Below are positions 13,972-26,180 of a DNA stretch of 64,000 nt, in pieces. The stretch is taken from contig NC_087072.1 of NCBI RefSeq assembly GCF_026151205.1, positions 13,616,169-13,680,168 of the forward strand, in the 5' to 3' direction. The notes below the pieces were generated by a model that did no database searches, was not told where the DNA came from, and was given only the letters and a program-made list of their open reading frames with translations. Position 1 is the stretch's first letter, and every line of letters begins with the position of its first letter. The position numbers and the translations under genes are program-made. The DNA comes from Bolinopsis microptera. Its lineage: Eukaryota > Ctenophora > Tentaculata > Lobata > Bolinopsidae.

Positions 13972-16900
13972 TTAGCTATGGACGATTGAGTAACACTTTG
14001 ACTTTTCTTTAAAATATATTCTGTTTAAATTATTTGTCAAAATTGTCGGATGTAGAATGTAGGCTTCTGAACCTGTCTGGTCAGATTACATAGAAACCAC
14101 TATGTTCATTTAATCATTATGAATCTCACAACCTCAGAAACCACTAATCACATTATAACCACAATCTGCATTAGCAAAAAACAAATGTCGTGCCTTTACC
14201 TTCCAGATTTTAGATCCGGGTAATTTATATCCGAAATTTATGATTATCCTGACTTTATGATCCTGATTTTATTATCCGTTCTTGGAATCCAATAATTGTC
14301 CAAAAGTCCAAATTACTAACATTTAATATGGGTCGTTAATTTTTTTTTATTAGGGTAAGACCGAGACCCTCTTCTATAAATTTAAACAGTAAGGAACCAC
14401 CCACGGAGTTAGCTACCTATTATGTTCACGGAAAAGTCCCTCTAGATAAATTTAAATATTGTATTTATATAGCCATCACACGGCTGATAAACTTTGAATT
14501 GGTTATAGACCGGTATTCGAAGTCATTCGACTCTTTTGAAAATGATCATGATAATAGTATTGTGAACTGTAGATTCGATTCATCCTGCATGGAATTTAAA
14601 TCAAACTTTCTCGGTGCAGTAATTTAAGATTTGTGAATTTTATCAAAGCATGAAAGCCCTTTACGGGAAAAATAACAAGATTCAAATTTGATCTGAGATG
14701 ATATTGTTTAGAGTGCACGGAACATAATCTAGGTCAGTCTGATCGAACACAACTAAAGTTACGCACCCTTAAATCGCTTGCCCAAATTTTAAGAAAATTA
14801 CATTGTAAAAAGGCCTTGATATGAGATATGAAAGTACATTTGTTCAGTGTATTTTTTGACTGCTGATTCCGTAACCACCCCCTGATTAAATAACATTAAA
14901 AATGCTTCCCCCGGCCCTGAGAGTTAAGATGCAAAACTGTTTTTGGACACGGTGACTGCAAAGTTAAACACGAAATCCGATATGTTGTAGATGGCACCTG
15001 TTATGGGTTGTTGATATCATTGGGGTATGGATAGGGTTAGATCAAGTTGGGATCCGGATCAGGGTTTTTATGTAAAACGCATTGTACGGCTGAAAAACGA
15101 AAAAACCCCAAAGACACGTGATAATTTTTGGGCGAGCGAATAGTAAAAGCCCTTTAAATTTATAGATAATATTTATATATTAAAACTTGTAATCACTTGG
15201 TCCCTAAAAACTAAATCCAATATAAAACTACTCGGATTCGAAGTGACAAAACAAATACAATTCCTAAAACTACATATATCATGAGTTTCGCCTAGGTGCC
15301 ATATTATTGTGCTGCGGCTTTTGGAGCAAAATAAAATTAGTATGTAAAAAAGTTGCTTAAATTTGACGAATATTCTTTGATTTTTTGTCGTATAAATCGG
15401 TCAAATCTTCTGGTTGCCTAACATAAATCAGCTTTCAAACATACTAAACAAACTGAACCTAATTAGTTGGGAGAGATCGGCAATGAATAAGAAAATTAAA
15501 GAGTCTAAAAATGACAAAAAGGTGTAAATTACGTTGAAACTCCAATTCAGACCATCGAAATTGCACAAACTATTTAAATTTTAGTAAAACATAAGTTGGT
15601 TTACGTATGCAGAACCAAATTTCAAACAAAATTTATTACATGGATGCAGATGGAATGACAGGATGATTGAGTACACGGCGTTACCATGACACCCCTTCTA
15701 ACCACTATCTGGGATGCGTTCAGGCAGCTGCTGTGTTGCGCCCAACCTAAGGTTAGTACTGCAAGTAATTCTCCTTATAAGGTCATGTTTAATGCTTATA
15801 TATAACTGTACCGGTTACCCAGGTTACCTGCAATATAACGACTCTTGTCTCCACCTAATGTCGCTTGTTAAGCGGTCGCTTCACCAGTTAACTGTAGGCT
15901 TCAATATTAACTCATGCTGCAGTTACCTTGACCATAATGATAAAACAAAAACAGTTTATAATCTGCCATTCGCTTGCATTAGTGATGATACCGGTAACTG
16001 CGATAAACGGTTAAAAAATCGATTATGGTCATAATTGATCTAAATTTGATCGATAGACATTTCAACAAAGCGATCTTATTGTACCAAATTTTTGTCCGCC
16101 CTTAAATATAACTACAAGTGCGAAATCAGGGCCAATACTAAAATACTGCTTAAACTTGTCGAGTTGCCTTTTAGTTAAACTTGTCACCAAATCCATAATC
16201 CAAATTAGCCTCATAGAAGTAAGAAAAATCTCGTATTGGTCTATTATATAGTGGCTTTGTTAGCAACCAATACTTATTCCTAGTAGAATGCAGCGACAAA
16301 AGACAGCAAAATAGTACATACATACTCTACTCATACTTTTTTAATAACTGTGTTACATGCCTACCCCTCTCCCCCTTCTTTTTAAATCATAACTCTGTTT
16401 TGGCTTTGGTTTTGGTTTCCTCCTTTGGTACTCCACAATCCACATTATCCAGAGTTTTCCCCTCTTATTTAGTGACTAGTCATATTCGTACTCGCGTACT
16501 GTCATCAGAAATCCGCTTGTAGTGTCGTGGCAGTTCACAGTAAAGTTTGCAATTCTCTGCATCTCAAGTCCTGACAGTTGTAATATCCGCCTGCTGTGGA
16601 ATTACTACTTGGCTTCTTATCACGACAGGTCTGACAAGGGCGGCTTCTGCCAGTAAATTAGTGTGCCAGCTTGTTGTGTCTTCTCTCGCTTGTACTGTGT
16701 ACATTGTGCAATATTATATATATATTGCGGTATCATTAATCAACTGTAGCCGAATAACTTTGAGGGTTGCAGGTATATCGTGCCTTCTATAATCAAATAA
16801 TTTCTTTGTTACAATGAACTATATATGACTTGTGTAACTTAAGTATAACCGGCGTACATTATTGCACAATACAATGTACACCATCGCACAATATTATCAC

Positions 16901-17505
16901 GGTACTACATTAGACAATAATATCTGGGATGTGTACCACTGTGTATAATCTTATACCACTGTGTATAATAATACTCACGAAGCTCTGTAATCACACTGTG
17001 GTAGGAGAGTAGTGAGTGATCACCCCGACCGTAGCTACTAATCAGTCGTATTTTAGTACTCAGATTATACCCTGCAGTGTATTGGTCGTGAGTCAGAGTT
17101 GCGTGTTGGGTGGTCCACGAGATTTAACGCTCGTTATAAAGTGGTTTTAAGCACTGTAAGCTAACTTTCTCAGCTTACACGGCCTACTTATACTTAATTT
17201 AGCCATTAACAAACCATATTTATTATTTGTTAAGTTATAATTATCTAATTTACAGCTCACTAGGCTACTTTTTTTCCTCGTTATTCCTTCTATAACTTAC
17301 TGCTTAAACATTTCTTTTTGCATCTTGCGCTCCTTAGTACTTTAGCAACCTATTGAGAAAGTCTTTGATCTGCCAGAAAGTTCCAATACATTTTGTGCAT
17401 TTATGTTTGTACAACTGCAGATGCATGTATATTTTATGACTCATTTGGTGCCGAAAAAGATATGAGACTAATTAAATAGCCATTTACAGTTGTTGCCATA
17501 CATTT
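13972..17505. other. Intergenic, no gene seen
   Basis: AT-rich DNA with many stops in all frames. Two ORFs (15714-16034 and 16547-16792) have neither domain signs nor splice context. A short direct repeat containing ACCACTGTGTATAAT sits near 16934-16968. No other structure recognised. Confidence 0.4.
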
Positions 17506-19244
17506 AGATTATCGGTTCTTTTGCGATAGTCAAAACGCGACAACTAGCGCTGGATGGCGACAACTAGCGCTATCCAGCGCTAGTTGTCGCCATCCAGCGC
17601 TAGTTGTCGCTATCCAGCGCTGGATAACGCTGGCCAGCGCAAAATATATATGTTCGATAATTGTCGCTATCCAGCGCTAGTTGTCGCCATCCAGCGCTAG
17701 TTGTCGCCATCCAGCGCTAGTTGTCGCTATCCAGCGCTAGTTGTCGCTGGCTATGCGACACTGTCGCACGCGATAGTTTGCGATGGCCAGCGCAACTGGC
17801 CATCGCAGGAAACAGTTCGATAACTAGCGCTGGATAGCGACAACTAGCGCTGGATAGCGACAACTAGCGCTGGCCAGCGCTAAGCGATAGCCAGCGCTGG
17901 CCAGCGCTGGCCATCGATATCCAGCGCAAAATTTTTGCGCTATTACTCGTCAGCTAGCGCTGGCCAGCGCTGGCCAGCGATAGCCAGCGCTAACCAGCAC
18001 TAGCCAGCGCTAGCCAGCGCTAGCCAGCGCTAGCCAGCGCTAGCCAGCGCTAGCCAGCGCTAGCCAGCGCTAGCCAGCGCTAGCCAGCGCTAGCTGACGA
18101 GTAATTTCAGAAATATCGCAACTATATTGCGCTGGCCAGCGCTGGCTGACGAGTAATACTAATATCGAGCGTGCTAAATCACTCTACAGTCGATCTTCGA
18201 GATTGTTCTAAAAGGGTCCACGATGGTTGTAACAAACTTGAAACTTCAATCGATGTATTTTCGGACGCTAATTCCGAATCAACCCCCATGGGCCCATGAC
18301 ATAGGGTTAAAATGCTCTCCTGACGAGATATTGGCGAAAAACTGTACATGTATCGATCACGTGATATGACCGTATAAGGAAGTTAGTCTAATTTCTCGTT
18401 ATTGTTAGGGTTTCAGCATATGTTTTTGTTAAGGATTGGGTTAGGGTTAGGGTTGGGATCAAATTAGAGGGTTAGGGTTTCGAAAAGTCGTTCAGAACCA
18501 GCTAGAGTCAGACTGTCAGAGAATGGGTTAAAAAGTCACGTGACAGTTTTGTGTAAAGTGATTAATCATCATCCGAGTAATATATGATTTTGATACATTG
18601 CGCTGGCTAGCGCTGGCTAGCGCTGGCTAGCGCTGGCTAGCGCTGGCTAACGCTGGCTAGCGCTGGCTAACGCTGGCTAGCGCTGGCTAGCGCTGGATAG
18701 CGACAACTGGCGCTGGCCAGCGCTGGCTAGCGCTGGATAGCGACAACTAGCGCTGGCTAGCGCTGGCCAGCGCTGGCCAGCGCTAGCTGACGAGTAATAG
18801 CGCAAAAATTTTGCGCTGGATATCGATGGCCAGCGCTGGCCAGCGCTGGCTATCGCTTAGCGCTGGCCAGCGCTGGCCAGCGCTAGTTGTCGCTATCCAG
18901 CGCTAGTTGTCGCTATCCAGCGCTAGTTATCGAACTGTTTTCTGCGATGGCCAGTTGCGCTGGCCATCGCAAACTATCGCGTGCGACAGTGTCGCATAGC
19001 CAGCGACAACTAGCGCTGGATAGCGACAACTAGCGCTGGATGGCGACAACTAGCGCTGGATGGCGACAACTAGCGCTGGATAGCGACAATTATCGAACAT
19101 ATATATTTTGCGCTGGCCAGCGTTATCCAGCGCTGGATAGCGACAACTAGCGCTGGATGGCGACAACTAGCGCTGGATAGCGCTAGTTGTCGCCATCCAG
19201 CGCTAGTTGTCGCGTTTTGACTATCGCAAAAGAACCAGATTATC
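17506..19244. mobile_element. Foldback DNA transposon, 1.72 kb, with 8-bp target duplication
   Basis: The element spans 17514-19236. Its arms (about 17514-18160 and 18596-19236) are inverted copies of each other. Both start with GGTTCTTTTGCGATAG and are built from CAGCGCTGG/TAGCGCTA subrepeats, including runs of a 10-base unit (TAGCCAGCGC at about 18000-18095 and its inverse at 18600-18700). Flanking direct repeats AGATTATC at 17506-17513 and 19237-19244 look like an 8-bp target site duplication. This size fits hAT, P or Merlin transposases, and terminal GG favours Merlin, but no transposase is encoded, so the element is non-autonomous. A 440-bp spacer joins the arms. Very GC-rich against the AT-rich surroundings. 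Confidence 0.9.
18435..18482. repeat. TTAGGG-like telomeric motifs in foldback spacer
   Basis: Two short blocks of GGGTTAGGGTTAGGGTT type lie in the non-repeated spacer between the two arms of the foldback element. Similar single GTTAGGG motifs lie just before. Too short to be a functional telomere. Confidence 0.7.
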
Positions 19245-21027
19245 TTCATACAGCACTGCCACTTTTAAGTTTCAATACAACAAGTCATTTTTATCAACAA
19301 CATTTCTAGATCAATTTGCTAGGTGTAAGGCTTAATGTTTTCAGCTATAAAAGTATAAAGCGATCGTTATAAAGTTATAAAGTTATAAAGTTATAAAGTT
19401 ATAAAGTTATAAAGACCGCGACTATGATTGCACGATTCATTTGTTGATGAATAACCTTAACTACCTTTCGTGGTTGTACTTGTGGTTTTTGTGTGTTATT
19501 TTTACGCTTGCACAATCATCACGAAGTCGCAATTGATTAGTCACACAGAATATGATGTTTTTGATTGCAAGTCATATGTAGGAAAAACGCGGATGTGTGC
19601 GTTAAAACTATATAATTATTATAATTATCGGTAAAATGTTTGGATTGGTTTTCATTTCCGTAAGCAATTATATATTTTAACTTATCAACTTAAATAATTG
19701 TCGTTATTAACACAATAAAGACGCCTAAACTGGATATTTGATGCGGATTTAAAACCGATCAAGCTTCCTAGTTTCGACCATAATTTCGACCACTTATTTT
19801 CTTACACATTTGACAGAAGCTGTGACTCTATATCGTCAAGACATGACGTAAGCTGAGCTTCGCATCATCCCATTCCCGTCCGTGTTATTTTACATGAGAT
19901 ATATCTTACAAACAGTTTACATTTTTACTGCCGCTTCGGTTTGACCTTTATAGTGATATCCAGTAATACGCTGTGTATCTTCCCAACTGATATTTTTAAA
20001 CCAACCATTCATTATTCCAATCTGTCACCTGTCAACTGAATATTTGATTCTCTGAAGACCGAACTTCTGCAAAATGAAAAACTGGTCATTGTTGAACTGA
20101 ATTCTTAGGTATTCGCCTTTAACTGAAGATCATGTATTTATCCCAAGTTCGGCTGATCCGAGATTTGCAGAGGAGCAGAAAACTCCACCAATCAGTCAGC
20201 AGACAATTGCTAACTTTCTAACCATTTACCTGTTTTTCTGTTCCGCGGAAGTGAGATCAAAATGGATTCAAAAATGTCTGGGCTCCCGGGAAATCAACTT
20301 ATGTAATTGGTTATTTGATAGATGATTACAATTATACGATTTCGTCCATAATTTTGTCTCATGGACTAGTTGGGACTTCGTATTATTGAAAAAATCCGGT
20401 ATTTGTTCATCAGGCCCTAGTATTTAAATTGATGCTCAATCGCGTCTCTACTGAAACAATTCCACGAGTAGTGCCGAGCCTCAACCTAGTCTCACCGTAT
20501 CTAACTGCATCGTTTATATATCGGTGTAAAGGTAATGGTATAGTGTATACTAAACGGTCTACCTTCAAGTATTTGTTTTCGTGTCATCATATGATAATGT
20601 TCGTGTCAACAGATTGACCTGCAGTTCATGACTGTTGATCATGGCGTCGGTACAGTATCAAGGTAATCTGTCACGTGGTATTATATATAACGTAACATTA
20701 GCCGCTATACTTATCCTTTGGACAGCAATATTCCGGTACCTGTTTCAGTTAATGGTACTAGAGACTTCAAGGCTTTTACCGGTTAGAGATTACCGTTTTA
20801 GTGTGTGTGAAAACGAAGGTGTGAATATAAAAGTGTTTTCCCGTGCACGGTATAATTTATTGCTGTCTTCTTCTCTATCACATAGGTTATGCCATATAGA
20901 ATTAATTTCTTGGCTGGAGCTGGCGTTTTATTCGATGTTTAGCCGATGTCTACGATAACATAATGCATTTGCCGCTATAGTATTGGTAGTCGAGTTTGGT
21001 GTTTGGTTGTATTATAGAGAAGCTGGT
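19245..21027. other. Intergenic and upstream region of the AKAP-like gene
   Basis: Holds a TTATAAAG octamer array at about 19368-19411 (five to six copies). An ORF at 20635-20958 has a good ATG context but no domain, and probably lies in 5' UTR or promoter DNA. No other gene seen. Confidence 0.4.
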
Positions 21028-24000
21028 ATGGGGCAACAAAACTCCAAGTCGTCGAATAAGAAAGGTGTACCATCTGTAAAGGAGGAGCCGGGGAACAAAG
21101 ATATTAAATATTCAAAGTTGAATGCTCCATCTGAAAAAAGTTCAGTAGAGGATCATCCGAACGAGGAAGTTTCAGCAGAAGCACCTAAAGTCCTGACTCA
21201 TTCACAGCTGAAAGAAATAAAGCCTGTAGTAGTTCTCAAATTAGGCCGTTCAAAGTTGGAAGAAGCTTGTCAGACGAATAAGCCCGTAGCCCCACGTGAT
21301 GCCCATACAAGGGAGCAGCCAGTAGCCCCTCCCCGTGGATGTGCTGCTGCGAAGCTGGTTGATCCCGTGATGAAAGAAGAAGTTACTGATCCTAAAGATG
21401 CAGGTATATCTGAAGTAGTGCCAGCAAATGACTTGAACCATTTAGAAGAAATTAGTCCTAACGATGGTACACCTGAAATAGTGCCAGCAAATGACTTGAA
21501 CCATCTAGTAGAAGTTAGTCCTAAAAAAGTAACTTTTGAAGTAGAACATGACTTTGACCACCAAGAAGAAGTTTGTCCTAAAGATGTAACACCTAAAATA
21601 GTGCCAGTACCTGACTTGGACCATTCAAAGGTTAAAAAAGTTTCTCCTAAGAAGGTTACGTTTGAAGTAGTGCATGACATTGACCTGCATCCGAGACTAG
21701 AAGAAGTTGCCGAAGTTAAATATGCCACAGTTGAATTCGGAGAGACGGGGAGTTTCAATCCGGGAGTTTCAAAGTCTACTCAACACTCCCCAAGTTGCTC
21801 GGAGAGTACTTTCACCACGGTTAGTTACAGTTGTTATATCTCCTTATATGGGCATCACATGGGGTTAAGAATAGTCTCGCCACGAATAGTTCCGCGGAGC
21901 GTTTAAGAGTAATTCACAGATTTTGTCACTTTTAGATTTTGATCAAATATTAACTTTACTGCTGCTTTTTGGTTTTTTGATGAAATATTACCGGACAAGG
22001 GCTATTATACAGGTCAAAAACTCACCACCAGAGATAAACAAACGTCTCGACAAGTATAACATCTCCTTCGTGATAATAGATCCCAGACCGCATTGCTGAC
22101 CAAGGAGGCAGAGGCTCCGTGGTTAGATTAGATACAGTTAACCAACATTGGTCCTACTATTAACTACATGGTCGCCTTTCATCCATGTAGTGCACGTGTA
22201 GACGTGATTGATGGGACCACTTGTGGGCAACTCCGACTCGAACAATCGGTGTACAGAAATGTAGAACTAGATCTCTCTGCCCATGTTAATTGCTAAACAC
22301 AAACACACTTCTTAAATCAAGTTTAGTTTATAACGTTACTCCTCCGCACCCGCAACTCATCTTTCGTATCTGTTTAGTGTTTATGTTTGCATAGCCCTCT
22401 TACCAGTAAGCTCATAATTAATTTCTAGTGTTAGTTCAGGATAACATCTCGAGGTACTAGGTGTCTCACATTTCACCTAACCTACCAGTATCTAGTATCA
22501 TGGTGGTGGTGCCTGGTGGGGGCATTATCTAGTGCACCTCCTACTTCTCTAAAACTTGTTTAATGTTAAATGTTCTTGAACTGAAATTGACAACTTGTTC
22601 ATGTACAATTAAAGAATTAACAATCTTGTGTTGAATAGGCTTGGTCCCGAGTGGGCCGTGGGGGATGTGTTACTGTGTCCCAGTTACTCCTGACCACATT
22701 TGTTTAAGGAGTAAAACTATAATATCATTAATCATTATGTATAATGTATATGGTTATGTTTTTTAATCCATATAATTTACTAACTCCTCCTGAATTCAGT
22801 CCTTCATCAATTAAACCCCCTCTAGGACAAGTTAGCAGAAACCCACGACCTCGGAGAAGATAACCAGAAAGGTCTAATCTTCAAGAACCCCACCACAGAC
22901 TCGCCCACTTACACACCCCAGACAAACGGGAGTATCCCCCACCTGGAACACAACAAGTCACGTGACCTCCACACGCCCCCTACTGCTGTGGTTACTCTGG
23001 AAACGGTTCAGATAGAACTCTGTGAAACTGAGAGTGAGACGAAACAGTGCTCGGATACTGACGACATGCTTACTACGGTTAGTGTTCACCTTAATTGGGT
23101 TACTACCTGCTAATACCTTAGCGGCCCTTTTTATAAGAGGCTCTACAGTCTACATACTGTTCTCCATGTTTTTGTTCTTTCTTATTTTTGATGAAAACTT
23201 GTCCTAAAAACTCAAAAAATTCCACAATATGTAATTCTTATCGTTATAATTTAATAAATAGTCTTGGAGATGAGATATGTGTGTTTTGAGAAACTAGTGA
23301 GGTATGGGATGAATTATATGATTATTCAATTTTGTGGATATCTCGTGGTCAAGCTGTGATGAGCTTGGGATCCTCTTTTTAAACATCTGCTCAATTCACA
23401 AAAACGATATCTTCATTGATTGTGCTAAGTACGACGTGATAAACTTGAACGAAACTAGCTCTACCCTCTAAAGTAACGGTATATAAGAGCAAAGGATTTC
23501 ATCCCTCTGTCCTCCAAGCTCTTAGCAAGAAAGGAGCCAGGAAGACAGCACATCTATCTGTATTCCAGGCTCCTAGTGTGACAGGACATCTATCTGTATT
23601 CCAGGCTCCTAGTGCGAGAAAAACTTCCTGTAGAGGGGGAGGTTTAATCACGTATCTAGATAAACGGGTATGTTATTCTGATGACATTGAAAAGCACAAA
23701 CTCAAATCAAGAGCCAAGTACATTTGGTGAATTCCTTATAACTAAGATTTGATCTTGAAGGAAATTCAGTGATAACAAAATTTCGACGAGATTCTAGACG
23801 ATATTCTCTTTAAATTGAAATTATGGAAGGTAACAGTTTTTTGAGTGATTTCAGTACTGACTTGATTAAACACAGATTTGGTGAAAACTTACAAAATGTG
23901 ACTAACAATTTGGTGTCCCCTAAGGAACATTTGCTTCCTGTAAATATACGCGATTTGTCTGATATAAATAATAAGTTTACCTTTTGAGACAATTCCTGTC

Positions 24001-24601
24001 ACTGAGGGCTTTTGATCAATCAATCAATCGACTCAGATTCAGCACAAATTTAAATCGCACTTTATGAGAGGAAAGGAAATTAAAGACCTTGACGCCTTAA
24101 TTCTCAGCCATGCACGAGATCGATCTTTTTAATTTACCAAACCGTTATAAACCTTTATGAAGTCGCCTGTTATAATCTAGAACACTGCAGCCTCATATGT
24201 CCAAAACTATATCAGTATTCAGTAATCACGTGGCGAGATCGTAAGTCACGTGACCATGCTCTCAGTCTCTTGACAGGGCGCCACTCATTATTTTAGATGA
24301 AGTAATCGAGGTTTTGTCAGACATAGATATCAATATTTAATGACACTGAAAGTTACCGGTTTTGAAGCTGTCTGGGTTAGCACATGCTATCATCACATTC
24401 ACATGATAATATAAATTTTGACATCTAACGTTTACCTGACCTATTCTTCAGGCTGCAAGGAACATAGTAGAAGATGCGATACAGCAAGCTATAGCATCGG
24501 AAGTTGTATCATTGGTAATTTGCCGGACGCTAGGATTTTTACTGGTCGAGAGAGCAACGACCAACGCTCAACGCCTTTATATGTATCCTGAGTCAGTTTA
24601 G
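21028..24601 (+). CDS. Putative N-myristoylated A-kinase anchoring protein (AKAP-like), 3 exons
   Basis: Exons 21028-21819, 22826-23077 and 24452-24601 join in phase 0 to about 397 residues. The start MGQQNSKSSNKKG fits N-myristoylation (Gly2, Ser6) followed by basic residues, predicting membrane anchoring. Residues about 131-231 hold degenerate repeats of a unit like VPANDLNHLEEISP. The rest is acidic and disordered. The third exon encodes AARNIVEDAIQQAIASEVV (349-367), an amphipathic helix with the small-residue and aliphatic spacing of PKA regulatory-subunit (RII) binding helices and close to the engineered AKAP-IS core. Known small membrane AKAPs likewise pair a lipid-modified N terminus with such a helix. 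A possible donor at 24515 could replace the last 28 residues by unseen exons. Exons 1 and 2 both end in a Thr-Thr pair before the same gttagt donor. PKA binding is inferred. Confidence 0.65.
23533..23616. repeat. Two-copy direct repeat of about 37 bp
   Basis: The block ACATCTATCTGTATTCCAGG plus CTCCTAGTG occurs twice in tandem in the second intron of the AKAP-like gene. Confidence 0.8.
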
Positions 24602-25334
24602 CTTTCTTCAAACACAAGGAAACTTTGTGTAGATGCAACATATGGATGATAGGAGAGATCTTATATTTGACGAGCAGCGTTACTAATTAGCGTTACTAAT
24701 TAGCGATCATTTGAAGCGAACATTATGAAAAATGTCAGACAACTGGTGAAAGTACTGATTAATCTAAATAGTCTTGTCTTTGATATTATATAACAAGCAT
24801 ATGGCCGATTCAAAGTCGGACTGCTGAACAAATTTAATATAGAGTAAAAATTAATTTTTTCTCGATGTGATAAGATCAGAAATTGTTCATGATAACCAAC
24901 AAGCATTCCATTTAGGTTTTATTGACTTTTGAATAATTCATATATTTCACAAATCGTCCGAATTATTCACTTTTATGTTTTAAGCGTGTTTTATTAAAGT
25001 CACATTTTCGACCTATTCAAATAATTGTATTTTATTTAGCCAATAATAGCCACTACGTAAGAATACAAATTTGAATAAAGCTCCTAATATGAAATTCTTT
25101 CGCTTTAATAGGATAAGAATTGATTAAATTCAAACAATAAAACATTTAATCTGAACTACTCATTAATAAAAGTTGAGATATTAACCCGTATCATTGTATA
25201 TGGTATTGATCACTAAAGTGTTATGCTTAGGTGTCGTCTGCAGGAGTCTTATTGTATAATATGTACTATAATATCATCCAACCACCGCTCTTCGTTATCA
25301 TCATCTTGTTGAAATAATTCCTCAATAAACCTAC
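24602..25334. other. Intergenic, no gene seen
   Basis: AT-rich; an AATAAA near 25073 could serve the AKAP-like gene. No further coding exon could be placed with confidence. Confidence 0.35.
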
Positions 25335-25702
25335 CTTTCAGTTAATTCTTTAATCGCCATGGTCGTTCTGAATTGTCTTGTGCCCAGTTTCCGGGTGGAG
25401 TTGCAACAGATCTTCTGAAGTTGATGGGATTGGTTTACCAGTGCTGTCTGAGTTGAAGAAAGCCAGGAAGAAAGGTATCGAGAATAACTCAGGCCGAAAA
25501 TTTTCAAAGTCAACGTTTTCCTGGAGACTACTTTTCTCCAGTGTTCATGTTACTCTGATCATTATGAGCCGAAAATAGCCTTATAAATAGCGAATTCTTG
25601 ATCTTTTGGTCGTTCTCGAAATATATCCCTGAGTACAGCCAAATCGTACAGCCTCTGGGAGATGCCGGTCTTGTGGTCAACTGAACGTCTAAGTTGGGCC
25701 AT
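25335..25702 (-). pseudogene. Possible minus-strand exons or decayed gene
   Basis: Two stretches look coding on the minus strand but do not join. At 25702-25562 an ORF runs from ATG to TAA and encodes 46 residues (MAQLRRSVDHKTGISQRLYD, then LAVLRDIFRERPKDQE and a short tail). At 25447-25335 a segment is bounded by a strong acceptor (polypyrimidine then CAG) and a strong donor (GAAAG then gtaggt); one of its frames reads SEDLLQLHPETGHK and ends at TAA (25350). An overlapping frame around 25690-25750 also looks protein-like, which suggests frameshift decay. No family recognised. Confidence 0.25.
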
Positions 25703-25879
25703 TTTTTCCACGTGTCATTGTAGTGGCACACCTTCCTGACCCTGTAGCTCTGGCTAGTACAGATCCTTCCTGCTTCATAATCGGTAATCCGTTATAGATA
25801 GTAGTCTTAGCTATACCTTGTATTATGAAATTTTTGACTGCGAAACTTCGCTATGTCGTCACGTTGGCTTTTCCAAATT

Positions 25880-26180
25880 TCAATTTTGTCTAAAAATGAA
25901 TTTGGTAGATAAAATTAACAACAATTAGAACTTTCGGCCCATCGTTAAAACTGCTTTAAGGCATAAACATGTGGAAAATTTCTTTTGAAAACTTAAAAAG
26001 CAATTTACTTTTTATAATTATATAAACTGACTGAATTCTGTTTCGTCAAGATGCAAAGTTCTAAGTTTTTGTATAAGAAGATGTTCGTTAACTTAGCTAA
26101 ATTACTAGGGCTAGAATTCTTTTGTATCACGTTGTGACCCCCATTTGAAAAATACTAGTCCCTGCATTAAGGATGAAATA
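25880..26180. repeat. Dispersed repeat shared with 34725-35440
   Basis: Blocks around 25920-26000 and 26050-26150 recur in altered arrangement at about 35320-35430 and 34725-34825 (shared words include ACTTTCGGCCCATCG and ACTAGGGCTAGAATTC). The 34.8-kb copy adjoins a Penelope-like GIY-YIG fossil, so this is probably its 3' non-coding part. Confidence 0.6.

Noticed and set aside
15714..16034. 106-residue ORF with several Cys
   Set aside because: No early splice context, no domain, composition like the surrounding non-coding DNA.
17514..19236. CRISPR-like repeat array
   Set aside because: The repeats have no regular unique spacers, the arms are mutually inverted, and the DNA is animal. It is a foldback element.
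20635..20958. 107-residue ORF before the AKAP-like gene
   Set aside because: No domain; the possible splice of its ATG exon to the next acceptor gives the wrong frame. More likely 5' flank.
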